A stretch of 64,000 nucleotides of DNA from Carex sylvatica. Taxonomy: Eukaryota; Streptophyta; Magnoliopsida; Poales; Cyperaceae. The stretch is from assembly GCA_964058845.1 (NCBI GenBank), contig CAXKVR010000048.1:372001-436000 (forward strand). The letters run 5' to 3'. The position numbers and the translations under genes were made by a program. Below are positions 1-12,689 of the stretch, piece after piece (positions within the stretch are counted from its first letter, which is position 1; each line of letters starts with the position of its first letter). Below the pieces are notes generated by a model, which did not search any database, was not told the DNA's origin, and saw only the letters and a program-made list of their open reading frames with translations.

Positions 1-434
1 TTGCTTCCTGAAACACATGAATAGAGAGTACAGGATCTGAGTTTCCCCTGGCTAGAACGAGTTCACATTTTCATCAAGGCATTACACAAATTACCCCTAG
101 GATTTCACACTTCCAGGTCCCAAGGCATTCAAATTAGTACCAGTCGATCCAGGTCACTCAACAAATTGAATTTATTTATGGTCAATGGTAACGTGGCATT
201 AGCAATTTTTTAACAGAAGACATCCTCTAAGTAACTATTCTAATTAAATATTTGCTAAAATTTTCATCCGTGCTGTTGGTCACAAGGTTTTGGTGGGAAG
301 CAAAACTCCACAAGTTCAGAAGTTAGGGATTAGGTTTGGAACTTGTAAAATGAAAAAATGAGATATGTCAGGTGTTATTCATGTAATTTACTTCATTAGT
401 TTGACCGAGTTCACTGTACAAAAGAAAGAAGTAC
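1..434 (-). other. Intron of the aldo/keto reductase gene
   Basis: This stretch lies downstream (on the minus strand) of the splice donor at 434. No coding similarity to the expected C-terminal exons is visible, so it is read as intron reaching the window edge. Confidence 0.6.
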
Positions 435-3190
435 CTTGGCTAAAGATTTGTTGTATCTGTCCATGTAGCCTGGAAAAAGATTTAGCCGGCCTCTCTGTGC
501 AGCCTGAGAGGTATTTAGATACTTACCAGTGAGAACCCCACCAGCAAGAGGAGAGTAAGCTAATAGCCCAATGTTGCAGTTATTGGGGTGGCATACTTCC
601 ACCAGGTCAACTGCACAAATATGACAAATTGATGCTTGAATCAGGAGTGCGAAAATGAAGCTTATCAGAAAATTCAATGCTTGTAAGGACAAAATGAAAT
701 TGCATAATGCAATCCAGCTGAAAATGACATGAACACCAACATTGCTCAAACACAGGAATTCACTTTATTAGACCCAACTCAAACCACAAAACCTAGCAAC
801 CAACTTATACACGAGCACAATCCAACCCAAATCTGAGTAAGGATAACTGAAATCTGATTCTGACCCCTTACATTACAGACAACCAAAATTTGACTTCTGT
901 TCTGATAAAACCTAAAATAACCAATTTGACTGAAAATAATTAATAAGCTAGAACACCAAATTAACTTTGTGCAGCCCAAACTACCCCAACTATCAAAATG
1001 ATGATTTAAATTGAAATCGGACATGACATGGCGAATTCAGCATCAATAGCCACCCTTAAACAGATTGGCCCAAGACACAAGAGGACTTACCAAAGCTATC
1101 CAATTCGATATTGACCTCAACCAAAAATAATTCAACCATATCTTAGCTGGACTGTGTGTCGCTCAGAACTTGTAACAATCATGGAGATACAACTAAGAAC
1201 ATATATGGAGATTGGATAAACCTTCGAACTTGCACCGAACAAGAAGGCTATAGCTGTTCTGAATACTAACTATTTTAGGAAGCCCAGCATTCCTTGCAGC
1301 ATGCACAAATTGCATCACCCCGTATGATGTTTCATTTGAAACTCCAATGTACCGAACCTATGTAACATTAATAAAATGTTCAGTAATATAGTTAAACTCC
1401 TTGTTACAGAAAATCAATGCTCTTAATTTTAATTGTTAATAAAATCAAAGTCTTCCTAGACTCATAAGAATATAGGGTTTCTTAGCCATAGAAACAATAC
1501 AAATATAGGGTTTCTTAGCAGAAAAACAAATATAAAGCAAATTAAATAAAAGGAAAGAAAAATATAAATCATATCATATCACCTTGCCAGCAGATATAAG
1601 CTCATCAAAGGCCTTCAGTTGCTCCTCAAAGGGTACACTTGGCCTCCATTTTGCTGGATTATAAGAGAACTCCCCAAATAGCGCTACATATCGATCTGGC
1701 CTAAAAGAAGAGTTTAATTTCATGAGAGAAAGTTTTAGCCGAGATATTTGAGTCCACACAAAAGAAAACAGCTTATTAATAAAAGGACATGAGACTAGCT
1801 AACATTTTCTATGAAAAAACAGAAATTAAAAAGTGTTGGCTTAATTTCAAAGAATATTTTTGAAAAGTAAGCTTAAGTTACAAATTGTTTATAACATTTT
1901 AATGGATGTACGTTCCCATGAATTGTACCAAGATCATCTTCAAATACTGTTACAAGCATAGGAATTAGGAGCCTCTTCCAAAGATATTGCTCAGATCAAG
2001 ACTAAATTATAACTCCATCTTTATAAAAACACTTGAAAAGATCACTTATACCAGCAACTAAATTTCAATGAATAAATAACATCTTAATTTATAGAAGGTT
2101 AAACCAGTGTATCTGAAGCAGATCGATATAATCAGTCGAGAGGCGCATTAGACTCTTTTCTACACTCTCTTTGATGTTAAGAGCATCAACTCGTAGAACC
2201 TTTGCATTTTCACGTATATAGCTAGATCTCTCGGAGTAACCACATACTTTTGTAGCCAAAACAATCTGTAAAATCAAGAATTGTCAATTATGCACCAGAT
2301 TGATAACATGGATGTACTTGTTGAAAGCAAATTAAAATACTAAACAGTCATGAAGTAAATCGATTAATTGAGTAAAAGGAAATGGTAAAACACTAAAAAC
2401 TTAGAAACATTATCAGAACTTTATGTACCTTGTCACGTGGTTTAGACTTCATCCAGCTACCAATGTACCGATCAGTTGATCCTTGAGTCTCCTTTTTCAT
2501 TGGGACTGGATACTTGACACAAAGGAAGCACGTCAAGTTAACCTCAAAACAATTGAAACTAGTTGCCTGATTATACCCATATGTTGATGAAAATTGCAAA
2601 ACTAATTAACTTGTTTGGTGGTGAATTTATATCAAATAGCGAATAAATTTAAGTTAAATGGGTTGAAAGATGGATTTCATGTTTTATGAGAAACCTGTTT
2701 TATGAACACCAAGTGTTCGATAAAAAGCCTGACAAGAAAAAAGAGCCTAGCCTACTTGAAACGAACGAAAGAAATAAAAGTAAAACTGACAGCTTCGGCT
2801 GTATCAAGAGTGTTGACTCCTTGGTCAAATGCATAAGCGAGCATGTCATGAGCTTCCTTCTCAGTATTCTGCTCTCCAAATGTCATCTATATATAGAGGA
2901 AGTACCGACATTAATTTAGAAGAGACATGTACAACATGAAGAAATGGTGTAAATTGGAAAACAAAGGAGAAGAAAGAGACGGTGCCAAGGGTGACTTCGC
3001 TGATGAGGAGGTCAGAATCGCCAAGGGTTTTGTACACTAACTGGTTCTTCTCTGGGAGCTTGGCTAGAACTGGAGGCGTCCGTTGCCTTGTGCGGCCAGT
3101 TATGCCCAAGCGGTACAGCTTTGGTGGCTTTGTCTCTAGACGGCCGAGAGCGTGGATGGGAGAAGGCCCTGCCATGGCTGCAGAAGCCAT
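435..3190 (-). CDS. Aldo/keto reductase (NAD(P)-linked oxidoreductase, Tas-like), 5' part; 3' end outside window
   Basis: Exons on the minus strand: 3190-2981, 2886-2791, 2512-2429, 2265-2105, 1700-1583, 1357-1222, 610-435. All borders are GT-AG and the frame is kept throughout, giving 327 residues. The remaining C-terminal exons are not in positions 1-434, so the gene runs off the left edge. The product closely resembles the plant aldo/keto reductase typified by Arabidopsis At1g04420, a TIM-barrel NADPH-dependent carbonyl reductase. The family's catalytic tetrad is visible: Asp98 and Tyr103 (LDTAEAYPVP), Lys136 (VLATKVCG) and His183 (LLQIHW). The first 45 residues are rich in Ser, Ala, Arg and Pro and poor in acids, which fits a plastid transit peptide, but this is inference. 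The start is the first Met, in good context. The gene is divergent from SMC1, with start codons 1.75 kb apart. The physiological substrate is unknown. Confidence 0.93.
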
Positions 3191-4939
3191 CTTTCTAACC
3201 TTTCTTCAGTTTTTCTCTCTCTCTGTTTTTTTTTTTTTGGCGCCTGTGGAACGATAAGATGATAAGGCTTTTGGAAAGGAAAGTATAACAGATGCACTGA
3301 AGTGACTGAACAAAGAAAGAACGAACTAAAAATTCTCGGCTGCTCAAAATCATTCCGGGCCTTAACATTCCGATTTTTTTACTAATAAAAAATAAATTAA
3401 TAAAATTTACTAATAGAGGATCGTTTTTTATTTCTGTCAAGTAGTGAGTAGGCCGGGCCGGGTCCATTTATCCCGTCCGAGATCCAAAAAAAAAAAAAAA
3501 AACTAGACGGGATATCCCGTCTCGCACCAACATAACCTCAATTCCTTGGTCCTCCCTTTTCTTTTCTCGCTCGCTGTCCCTCCTTCACTCAAAAAAAATT
3601 TCATGCGGTGCCGCTTTTCACGGACAAAGGATCCCGATTTTTTTAATAATAGAAATTAAATAAATAAAATATCGGAATACGATACTGATTTTAATTTTTA
3701 TCGAAATATGAGTAGAACGGGGGGTGTTAACCCGTCCTATGGAACGTGACAGATTACCTCGTCCCAATTAGGCGATCTAATTATTTTGATTAAGCAAAAA
3801 AAAAAAAAAAAATTGGGATGGGAAGGTTGGACCCGTCCCAAAAAATTTTTAAAAATTAAAAAAAAAAAAAACGGGCCGAGAAGGGAGGACCCATCCCGAA
3901 AAATGCTGTTTTTTCTAATTATTAATTATTTATTATTAAAATGAAAGTCAGTGTAAAATTAATGCTTGACTTTTCTTACAATATTTAACTCAGTTAGAGC
4001 CAAATTAAATTAATAATTAAGCAGACTAAATATAAACATATATAATATCAATCAAATACAAATACGGATAAGATCCATATTTTTTCTCAAAAAGAAATAT
4101 AAACATATATAATTTGTGATTATAATAAAGTAATAAAAATTATATTTCCAAAAATTGCCACTATTTGACTCCAAAATTCAAATTTTGAGAAAGATGTTAG
4201 TCTCAATTTGGGTGGGAAAAGCATCTGGTCAATCTGACCTAAATTTTTTTCTTTTGCCGCTAAGCTAAGCTGCTTAGGATAATTAGATTAAGGAACTCGA
4301 ACGGGTTAATTAGTCGGACGGACGGAATACTTGAGCCCGTTCTACTCATATCTTGAAAAAATCCAAAAACAATTCCGTATTTCGATATATTATTTATTTA
4401 TTTTGTATTAATAAAAAATTTGGTCTGGGCCGGAGATAGCTTGGATAAGGCACCCCTACACTTTTCTTTTATAATATTGGCCCAAAATTATTCTTAGCCC
4501 ATTAGACTACTGCTGCTTGTAGGGGAAGGAAGTGCCGTTTCTATGCTGATAACTGATAAGTGATAACTGAAGGCAAGTCGAGTCGACGCTAGTCTACTAG
4601 CAACTCGCACTCGACCCACACCCGTGTGAGTAAATTCCCCATTCCCTCCCCCCAAATCTCTTCTTTTCCCTCCTTTTTTTCTCAAATTTCCGTAGCCAAA
4701 AAACAATTCCCTCCGGTTGAGGAATCCACTTTGGTTACTTGAAGGTTCTGATACTAGTTTTTCCTTCAAAACGCAAAAATTTCCAAGCTTCTAACCCTAA
4801 TTTGGACTGTGTTTCAGAACACCAAGCGGCTTAACCCTAGCATTTCGCTGGAATTGCAAAACCCTAAACCTATAGGGGTTGGAGTACGACTGGAAAACCT
4901 AGCTACCAGAAGAGAAACAGTGATTTCTTGTTGGAAGCC
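3191..4939. other. Divergent intergenic/promoter region between the reductase and SMC1
   Basis: No gene is supported. 3191-3260 is a CT-rich 5' leader of the reductase. 3340-4430 is AT-rich with scattered GC-rich cccgtcc-like fragments and an inverted-repeat element (listed separately). 4500-4939 contains pyrimidine-rich promoter DNA and the SMC1 leader. There is no ATG between about 4770 and the SMC1 start at 4940, which supports that start. Confidence 0.6.
3625..4430. repeat. Putative non-autonomous inverted-repeat transposon
   Basis: About 3625-3725 and the reverse complement of about 4320-4430 align over roughly 100 bp with gaps and mismatches. Both read: AT-rich start, ataaataaa tract, a tcgaaatacg-like block, then gatatgagtagaacggg. 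The interior carries several cccgtcc / gggacggg fragments. No transposase and no clear target duplication were seen. A related fragment lies at 3355-3425. The class is uncertain. Confidence 0.45.
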
Positions 4940-7900
4940 ATGTCGTGGGTGGTTGGTCAAGGAAAGATCCATCGGCTGGAGGTGGAGAATTTCAAATCTT
5001 ACAAAGGGTTTCAGACAATTGGGCCGTTTTGCGATTTCACAGCTATAATTGGGCCGAACGGAGCTGGAAAGTCAAACCTGATGGATGCCATCAGCTTTGT
5101 GCTCGGGGTCCGGTCTGGTCATCTGCGTGGGGCCCAGTTGAAGGATTTGATTTATGCCTTTGATGACAAGGAGAAGGAGCAGAGAGGGAGGAGGGCATTT
5201 GTGCGGCTTATATACCACCAGATTGATAACGGGTCAGAGAATGAAATCCAGTTCACCCGCACCATCACTGGGCAGGGTGGAAGCGAGTATCGACTTGACA
5301 ACAGAGTTTGCACTTGGGATGAATACAATGCTAAGCTCAAGTCTTTTGGCATCCTCGTTAAGGCTCGCAACTTCCTTGTCTTCCAGGTATCCTACTGTGG
5401 CTCCCTCATGTCTACTGTATTTAGTCTTTTCCTGAATGAATTACTTCATAGATAATGGCAAATGAAAAATAAATTGGATTTTTGACAGGGAGATGTTGAA
5501 TCAATTGCCTCTAAGAACCCCAAGGAATTGACTGGGTTGATTGAGCAGATATCAGGTTCTGACGAGCTTAAAAGAGACTATGATGATCTTAGTGAACAAG
5601 TTTCAGCAGCTCAGGCGAAATCTGCACTTGTTTATTCTGAAAAGAGGAATGTTGTAGCAGAGCGGAAACAAAAGAAGGCTCAGAAAGAGGAGGCTGAGAA
5701 GCATCTCGCTTTGCAAGAAGAGCTGGTATCACATTGACCGTATTCTTATCATCTTACTATTTTATCATGTGATTATTCTGCAAATGATGTCTGGCTGTTG
5801 TGTTTTACTTTTGAATCTGCAGAAAGTTGTGAAGACTAAGCACGCTCTATGGCAACTGTACATCTTAGAGAGAAAAATAGAAGAAATAGATGCCGAACTT
5901 GCAGAAGAGCGAGAAGGTCTTGAGAAGGTTAAAGAAGAGCACAAGGATTGTGAGCATCAAATAGAAGCCAAGAAGAAAGAGCAAAGTGTGTACTTGAAAA
6001 AAATTCTTTCATCTGAAAAGACTATGGCCAAGAAGAAACTTGAACTTGATAAAAAGGTATAGTTCTTTTGCTCAATACCTTTTCTCATATATGGTTTCTG
6101 ACGATGCTGGCTAAAACTAGGTACTAAGACAGTTTTGACATTGCCTTTTCTATTTCAGCAACCTGATCTTCTTAAGCTAAAGGAGCAGACATCACGCATC
6201 AAATCAAAAATGAAGAGCTGCGCTAAAGATCTTGAGAAAAAGAAAGAAGAAAAGAGGAAGCATGAAAGAGAAGTGAAGAAGTTGCGTGATGACCTTGAAG
6301 ATGTGAGAAGATCAATTGAAAAGCTTAATGATCAGGGCCACAATAGTAGTATCGGCAAACTTGAATTAGCTGATGATCAGCTCATGGAGTACCATCGAAT
6401 GTAAAATTCAACTCAGACTTCTTAAGTGCCTTTTTTTGTTTGTGCAAATGCTCCTGACATTTTTTGATCCTTGCTGATAATACCCAATGTTTCTGATTCT
6501 TTCAACTAAAACTCGACTTCATGTGATATCCGCACACAACACCAAACTTTTAGATGATTTAGTGCTCTATTGAGGTTGTGGACAAACACAACAGAAAATT
6601 TGTTGGTTGAGTTTGCAAAATTTCTTATTAAAAAAATGCTGAATGGTATTGGTTGGATGCTTGTGTCTAATATAAAGCTTCCTTTTTGCATGCTTGTGCC
6701 AGCAAGGAAGAGGCAGGGATGAAAACAGCCAAGTTGAAAGATGAGAAGGAGGTTTATGACAGACAGTTGCATGCTGATGAAGAGGCTCTCAAGAACATGA
6801 ATGAGAATATGGAACAGCTGCGGGATCGGAAGGTGGAGATCTCTTCTCATGAGGCTGATTTGGAAGCTAAACTTAAGAAAATAAAAAACAATATCTCCAA
6901 CCTTCAGAAAGAACTCGATGATCACAAAAGGAATATCATGAGGATTGCTGACGAACGCAGATCTACTGAGTATGTTCATTATCTCATTGCATCTTCTGAC
7001 TTGAATTTAGTTTTGTTGCCATTGTTAATTCAAATATATCTGATTTCAGGACAAAGTATGACAAACTGATGCTTCAAGTGAAGGAAAAAGAGGCAGAGCT
7101 GCGGGAACTAAGGGCAGACAAGCATGAGAGTCAGAGAGATAGTCATCTTGCTGAGACAGTTAAAAGTCTGAAACAGCTGTTCCCAGGTGTGCATGGTAGA
7201 ATGACCGAACTTTGTAGGCCCTCACAAAAGAAGTATAACCTTGCTGTCACTGTTGCTATGGGTAAATTTATGGATGCTGTTGTAGTTGAAGATGAGAACA
7301 CTGGCAAAGAATGCATTAAGGTGCCAACTCTTCTTTCTATTTGTGCACAAACTTGATGTTGCTGTAGTAATTTGGGTATACTTGTTTTCTGTTTCTTTCT
7401 GCCAAAGATACCTGAAGAAATTAAAGGTTGGCTCTTTACTTGTGTTTTAGTTCTGGTAGGGCCTGGTACTTGCTTTTATACATGGTATGTGCAGGTCAAG
7501 GTTTCTTTATAGTAGAGGACATATTTAGGCAATGTTCAATTGACGCAGATAGAGAGTCAATCATGCTTAATTAGAGAAGAATAATTGGGACCTAACATAT
7601 TATCTGCTGAAACTAACTTGTTGACAAAAAAAAAGAGAGAGCGGCGAAAGCAGTACCATACTGTTTGTTGTTCATTAGTGTCTGTGATTGTTTGTTGTAG
7701 TTTGACCCACTAGCAATGGAAGAACTATGAGAATTTGTCTATTGGTTTGAACATTTAAACAGTAGCAGCCTAGTGCTAATGTGGGTGCATCTGATGCAGT
7801 ATTTGAAAGAGCAGAGGAAGCCTCCCATGACATTCATACCTCTCCAGTGTATTCGTGTGAAACCTGTGATGGAAAGGCTGCGTTCTCTTGGCAGAACAGC

Positions 7901-10900
7901 TCGTCTTGTCTTCGATATTATACAATATCCTTCACTTTATATTTCTCTGACATTTAAAATCCCATGGTCATTTTTAATTTCTACAACTTCCTAGATATTC
8001 TTCATTTTAGAACGTAGTCTGATTTTCTTTTTTGAAGGTTAGCGGGCGAATTGCCCACTAACAGTTTGTATTACTAAAGGGAAAAAAGTTAGATTTAGGT
8101 ATATAGTACCTTAAGTAAAAAGTACAGCCAGCAAGGAACTTAGTCTGATTTTCATATTTTAATTAATTAATGAAATCTAGCAGTGTATGTGATCTCAGTG
8201 TATTATTTTTATCTAATTGGGCAATAAGAATTAGTCAAGTGCAGTAGAGCTTTTTAGGTCAAAAATTAAAACAGCCAACTGGGTAATTATATATTTTCAA
8301 TGAAGTTTGATGGCCAAAAAAAAAAAAAAAAAAAAAAAGCAAAGACAAATGTGTAGTTCTAACTTTGGAATGAAGTTTTGGTGTCAAACAAATCAGCCAT
8401 TCTAGCCCAGTTAAGTCATGTGGTTCTTAACTCCATGAATTCTTTGTTGACTTAACTATTGCTCACATATGACCGATCATTGGAGAAGGCTGTCTTGTAT
8501 GCTGTTGGAAATACACTTGTTTGTGATGGCCTTGACGAAGCTAAAGAACTAAGCTGGAGTGGTGAGAGGCACAAGGGTAAGTTTCTGCTTTCAACTAATT
8601 ATAATTTTGTGATGCATCTTTAAAATCTATCCTTGTAATTGTGAGAATTTCCATGTTTAGTTGTGACTGTTGACGGTATACTACTAACGAAAGCCGGCAC
8701 AATGACTGGTGGAATAAGTGGCGGAATGGAGGCAAGATCAAATAAGTGGGATGATGGCAAAATCGAAGGTTTGTATCCTTCATGTCAATACCTCTGGTTA
8801 GTGTCGCTCACAATGCTAGTGTTTTATTCTAATAAACGTTGTTTTTTCTTATTGTGTGACAAATGTTCAGCCGTGAAGAACAAAAAGGCTGAGTATGAAG
8901 CAGAACTGTCTAAACTTAAGTCTCCTAGGGATCTACAGAGGGAAGAACTTCATCTTTCAGAAAAGATCACTGGATTAGAGAAGAAAATTCACTACCAGAA
9001 TGTTGAGCAGGTATCTGCATCATATTTCTGTATAGTTTTCGTATCAACCAGGCTATATTATTCTGGCACATGTGGAGCAACAAATAAACAATTCAGGCTG
9101 ATATCTTCTCATAAGTACTTCTACTGGCTGCTGTTTTCCAGAAAGAATATTGCTAATAATAAAAGGGTATATGTTGCAGAAAAATGTTCAAGACAAACTA
9201 GAAAGGCTAAAAGCTGAGGAGATTAACATTGAGAAGGAGATTTCTCGTCTTGAGCCCGAGCGCCGTAAGGTACTTTTAATTGCTTTAGATTTGTTTTGTA
9301 TATGAAGCCCTTAACCGCACATGCTTTTATGTGCTTAAGTTGTATTTTTTGATTCTGTAGCTAGAGAAACTTATTTCCAAGAAAAAGGAGGAAGCAAGGG
9401 TGCTTGAGAAAAGGATAAATGAGATAGTGGACAGGATATACAGAGATTTCAGCGAGTCTGTGGGGGTGAACAATATTCGTGAATATGAAGAGAATCAACT
9501 CAAGGCTGCTCAGGAGTTACAGGAGAGGAAGCTCAGTCTTCAAAACCATATGTCCAAATTGAAATATCAGTATGTCATCTTTCTAATTAGTAAAAGACTT
9601 AGTTTTGAAAACAAGATAATTCAATACATAAATGGTCTTATCATTAATTTCAGTACTGATTTTGAAATTACAGACTTGAATATGAAGAGAGGAGAGATAT
9701 GGAATCTCCAATAGCGAAGTTTTATGCATCTCGCGATTCGTTAGAAAGAGAGTTGGATGGTCTTGTAGAAAAGGAAAAGATTGCCAAGGAGCAAGCTAAG
9801 AATATTTCAGAAGAGATGGACAATCTCAAAATGGAGGCTGATGGTAATCTCTCCCTCTATATATGCAAGTACTGCAAGAGACTAATCCTGTAGACCTAGT
9901 GTTCTTGCAGCCTTTGTAAAAACGTGGGAAACTGTTGAAAATGAAAGAGAAATTAACTTGTGAATTTAAATTTAATTTATCTAATTCTCCAAAATTGTTA
10001 GCCCAAATGGTTGCTCTTGTTCGTGTTTTAATTTATATACTTATTATCATTGTGATTGTAGAGTGGAAAGTCCAATCTGATGAGTATGATAAAGAGCTTG
10101 AGGAACTAAGAAAGAAAGAAGCCGGTATCAATGCAACTCTTGCACAACTGCAGCGGCAAGTTAAATCTAAGGTAATTTATTTCTTCTTTGTAATTAGGGT
10201 GCATGATAGAAGAAGTGAATAAAGTTTAAGCATTGCAAACCATTTATTACTGAAGACTACATGCTAACAAAAAGGTTGGTGTGGGGGTAATGACAGGAGG
10301 CCACTTTGGAACAATTAAATCACCAAAAGCAGGATATACACGAGAAGTGTAAGATGGAGCAACTGGAGCTCCCAACAACTGAAGATGCGATGGACATTGA
10401 TGGGACCACAACCATGGTTTTGGACTACAGTGAGCTGAGTGAGGCACAACTGCGGGTAACTGGGCGTGATAAGGTTGAGTCTGAATTTAAGCAAAAGATG
10501 GAATCACTAGTGGCTGAGATCAACCGCACTGCTCCCAACCTCAAAGCACTTGACCAATATGAGGTTTTGCTTAAGAAGGAGGAAGAGGTCAGCAAGAAGT
10601 ATGAAGAGGCTCGTAAGGAAGAGAAGGATATCAGTGACAAGTTCAACTCCATCAGGCAGCGACGGTAAGAATATATCCTTGAATTTTTCACTTATAATAT
10701 TTTATTTTATAATTTTCCTACTACTAAAGATGAGGCCTTGTTGCTGCATGCATCTGTATTAGGTACGAGCTGTTTAATGAGGCCTTCAAGCACATATCAG
10801 AAAACATAGACAGAATATACAAGCAATTGACAAAGAGCAACACACATCCACTTGGGGGGACAGCATATTTGAATTTAGAAAATGAGGATGAGCCATACTT

Positions 10901-12110
10901 GTACGGCATCAAGTACACGGCCATGCCTCCTACTAAGCGTTTCCGTGATATGGACCAGTTGTCTGGTGGTGAGAAGACTGTTGCTGCTTTGGCTTTACTC
11001 TTCTCCATCCACAGGTAATCGACTAGCGGCATGTACACTAATATTTATGACACTGCCATGATGTTTTTTTTCACTTAAATCACATTTAAAAGTGTTTTAC
11101 TGAATATTTTCTCTCTCTTTTTAGTTCTTTGTTTCTTGAACAAATTCAATGGTTTTATTATTTTGTACACATGTATTTGGATTCATTCTGACCGAAAAAT
11201 GATTAGGTTAGACTGTATAGAAATAACAGAGAATAAGAGAATGGATATGTTCGCACTTGACAACCAAGACAAAACTGACAGAAAAAAGTTGTCTGACCGT
11301 AATACTAAAATTCTAGATGTTATAGATTGTGTTTCAAATGTAGTGCAGTCTAAGAATGTTTTGTGGTCACCAATCAAACGCCAGTAGAGCTAAATTGTAA
11401 AGTTATCAAATCGCTCCATGGATGATCAATTGGGTAATAGATCATACCATATTTGATACAGCCTATCTGAACCATAGAACCATAGAGAAGTTACCTGGTA
11501 TTGTTTCTTTTTTATAAGCACTCTACTAGTTTCCTTGATTATCGAATAAGTTTGTTGTCGTTATAACCTGAAAGATCTGTTCTCTTCTTCTGGTTATGAT
11601 TATTTGTTTGCAAATATCACTTATAAAGGGACTTTATGCAATTACCTGTAAGATGTAGCGTATAAGTTTTTAAACATATAAGCTTCAACGTCCTTCTGTT
11701 GTCCGTTTCATTTCTAATTGAGCTACCTGCATTTTGCCACAGCTTCCGGCCGTCCCCATTCTTCATATTGGATGAAGTGGATGCTGCTTTGGATAATTTA
11801 AATGTAGCCAAGGTGGCTAGGTTTATAAGGTCAAAGTCATGTGATTGGGCCAGAGGATCAGATCCAGAAACCCTGGACATCGGTCCTGCCTTCCAAAGTA
11901 TAGTCATCTCTCTCAAAGACACTTTCTATGACAAAGCTGAGGCCCTGGTTGGTGTCTACAGGGATGCTGATATCAAGTACATAAACTACTTTCTCGCTTT
12001 CATTTTCTTTTGCCTTTTCTATTTATCATATGTTTTGGAAACTGATGTTTGGTAAATTGTGCAGCTGCTCAAGAACGTTAACATTTGACCTCATGAAGTA
12101 TAGAGAATAA
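4940..12110 (+). CDS. SMC1: SMC1, structural maintenance of chromosomes 1 (cohesin ATPase subunit)
   Basis: Exons: 4940-5386, 5489-5725, 5823-6056, 6159-6400, 6703-6969, 7050-7320, 7800-7924, 8467-8576, 8661-8768, 8871-9010, 9180-9269, 9361-9569, 9674-9843, 10062-10171, 10297-10664, 10763-11014, 11743-11976, 12065-12110. They sum to 3660 nt, or 1219 residues, the size of plant SMC1. The N-terminal head has Walker A GPNGAGKS (38-45). Heptad-rich coiled coils flank a hinge at about 518-665, which includes TMTGG. The C-terminal head has signature LSGGEKT (1109-1115) and Walker B FFILDEVD (1133-1140), with Asp1137 and Glu1138 intact. With SMC3, SCC1 and SCC3 it forms the cohesin ring holding sister chromatids together in the nucleus. 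The ATG at 4940 is the first after the leader and gives the SMC1 N-terminus directly. Every intron is GT-AG except the seventh (AT-AC). The gene appears intact. Confidence 0.97.
7925..8466 (+). other. U12-type AT-AC intron of SMC1
   Basis: The intron begins ATATCCTT, the U12 AT-AC donor consensus, and ends in AC at 8465-8466. A branch-site-like ttgacttaact lies at 8447-8457, its likely branch A (8455) 11 nt before the 3' end, as U12 introns require. Splicing here rebuilds the conserved hinge sequence without a gap ([19 protein letters not shown]). No GT-AG alternative does this. The intron also contains an A-run at about 8317-8338. Confidence 0.9.
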
Positions 12111-12689
12111 TGTGTACTTGGAGTGTTTTGTGTATAAACAATCTGACTATTCCCTAGTGCTAGTGCTACTTTAATGTTGTAATTAGTTTCAACTATTATG
12201 GAGTTCCGAGAGTCTTCTTCTATCAACATGAACTTACAACTGGAAAGTTGCATACCCTTGGTTCTCTTCTTAGATTTGGTATTTGGCATGATTGCTTAGA
12301 CTTGTTTTTAACTCGTTCAAATTAATCTAAGGTTACGCAATGTCTTATTTTATTTTGTTTTTAGCTATTTTTTTTAATTCTACTTAGTTTGTAAATTTAA
12401 AACTGTTTTAGAATACACATTTGCTTATAAAATCGTATTTAAAAAGAATTTGCCTGCAATTCTTCCAGTGTCACTCTTGTTGATGTTGTTATTGTTTGAT
12501 AATATTGTGGCCACGTTGAAGTAATTATATGTGGAGAATATTTCTGTACAGGAACCCTATTATCTTGCCATGTTAACAGTTTTGAGTACAATGTGATCTC
12601 TGTTGTGTGCTTGGATGAAGTAGACCTTTGGCTGTTTGTTTATACAAAATATGACATGCATGTATACAAAACAAAAGGTATAAAGCAAA
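12111..12689. other. Convergent 3' region between SMC1 and the patellin gene
   Basis: It holds the SMC1 3' UTR (aligned to nothing else) and the patellin 3' flank. It is AT-rich, and no coding region, hairpin or repeat was noticed. Confidence 0.6.

Noticed and set aside
3236..3243. TTTGGCGC, an E2F-like site near the reductase start
   Set aside because: It sits in the reductase leader, 1.7 kb from SMC1; a single 8-mer is expected by chance and no second site was seen nearer SMC1.
4494..4769. Minus-strand open frame of 91 codons upstream of SMC1
   Set aside because: It lies in the SMC1 promoter/leader, is low-complexity (Arg/Ser/Gly) and matches no family; a chance frame.
6506..6979. 157-codon minus-strand frame inside SMC1
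   Set aside because: It is antisense to SMC1 coiled-coil exon 5; long antisense frames are common opposite Glu/Lys-rich exons.
8717..9217. Extended SMC1 reading frame running past exon 9
   Set aside because: The frame reads through introns; splice sites at 8768/8871 and 9010/9180 restore the conserved protein.
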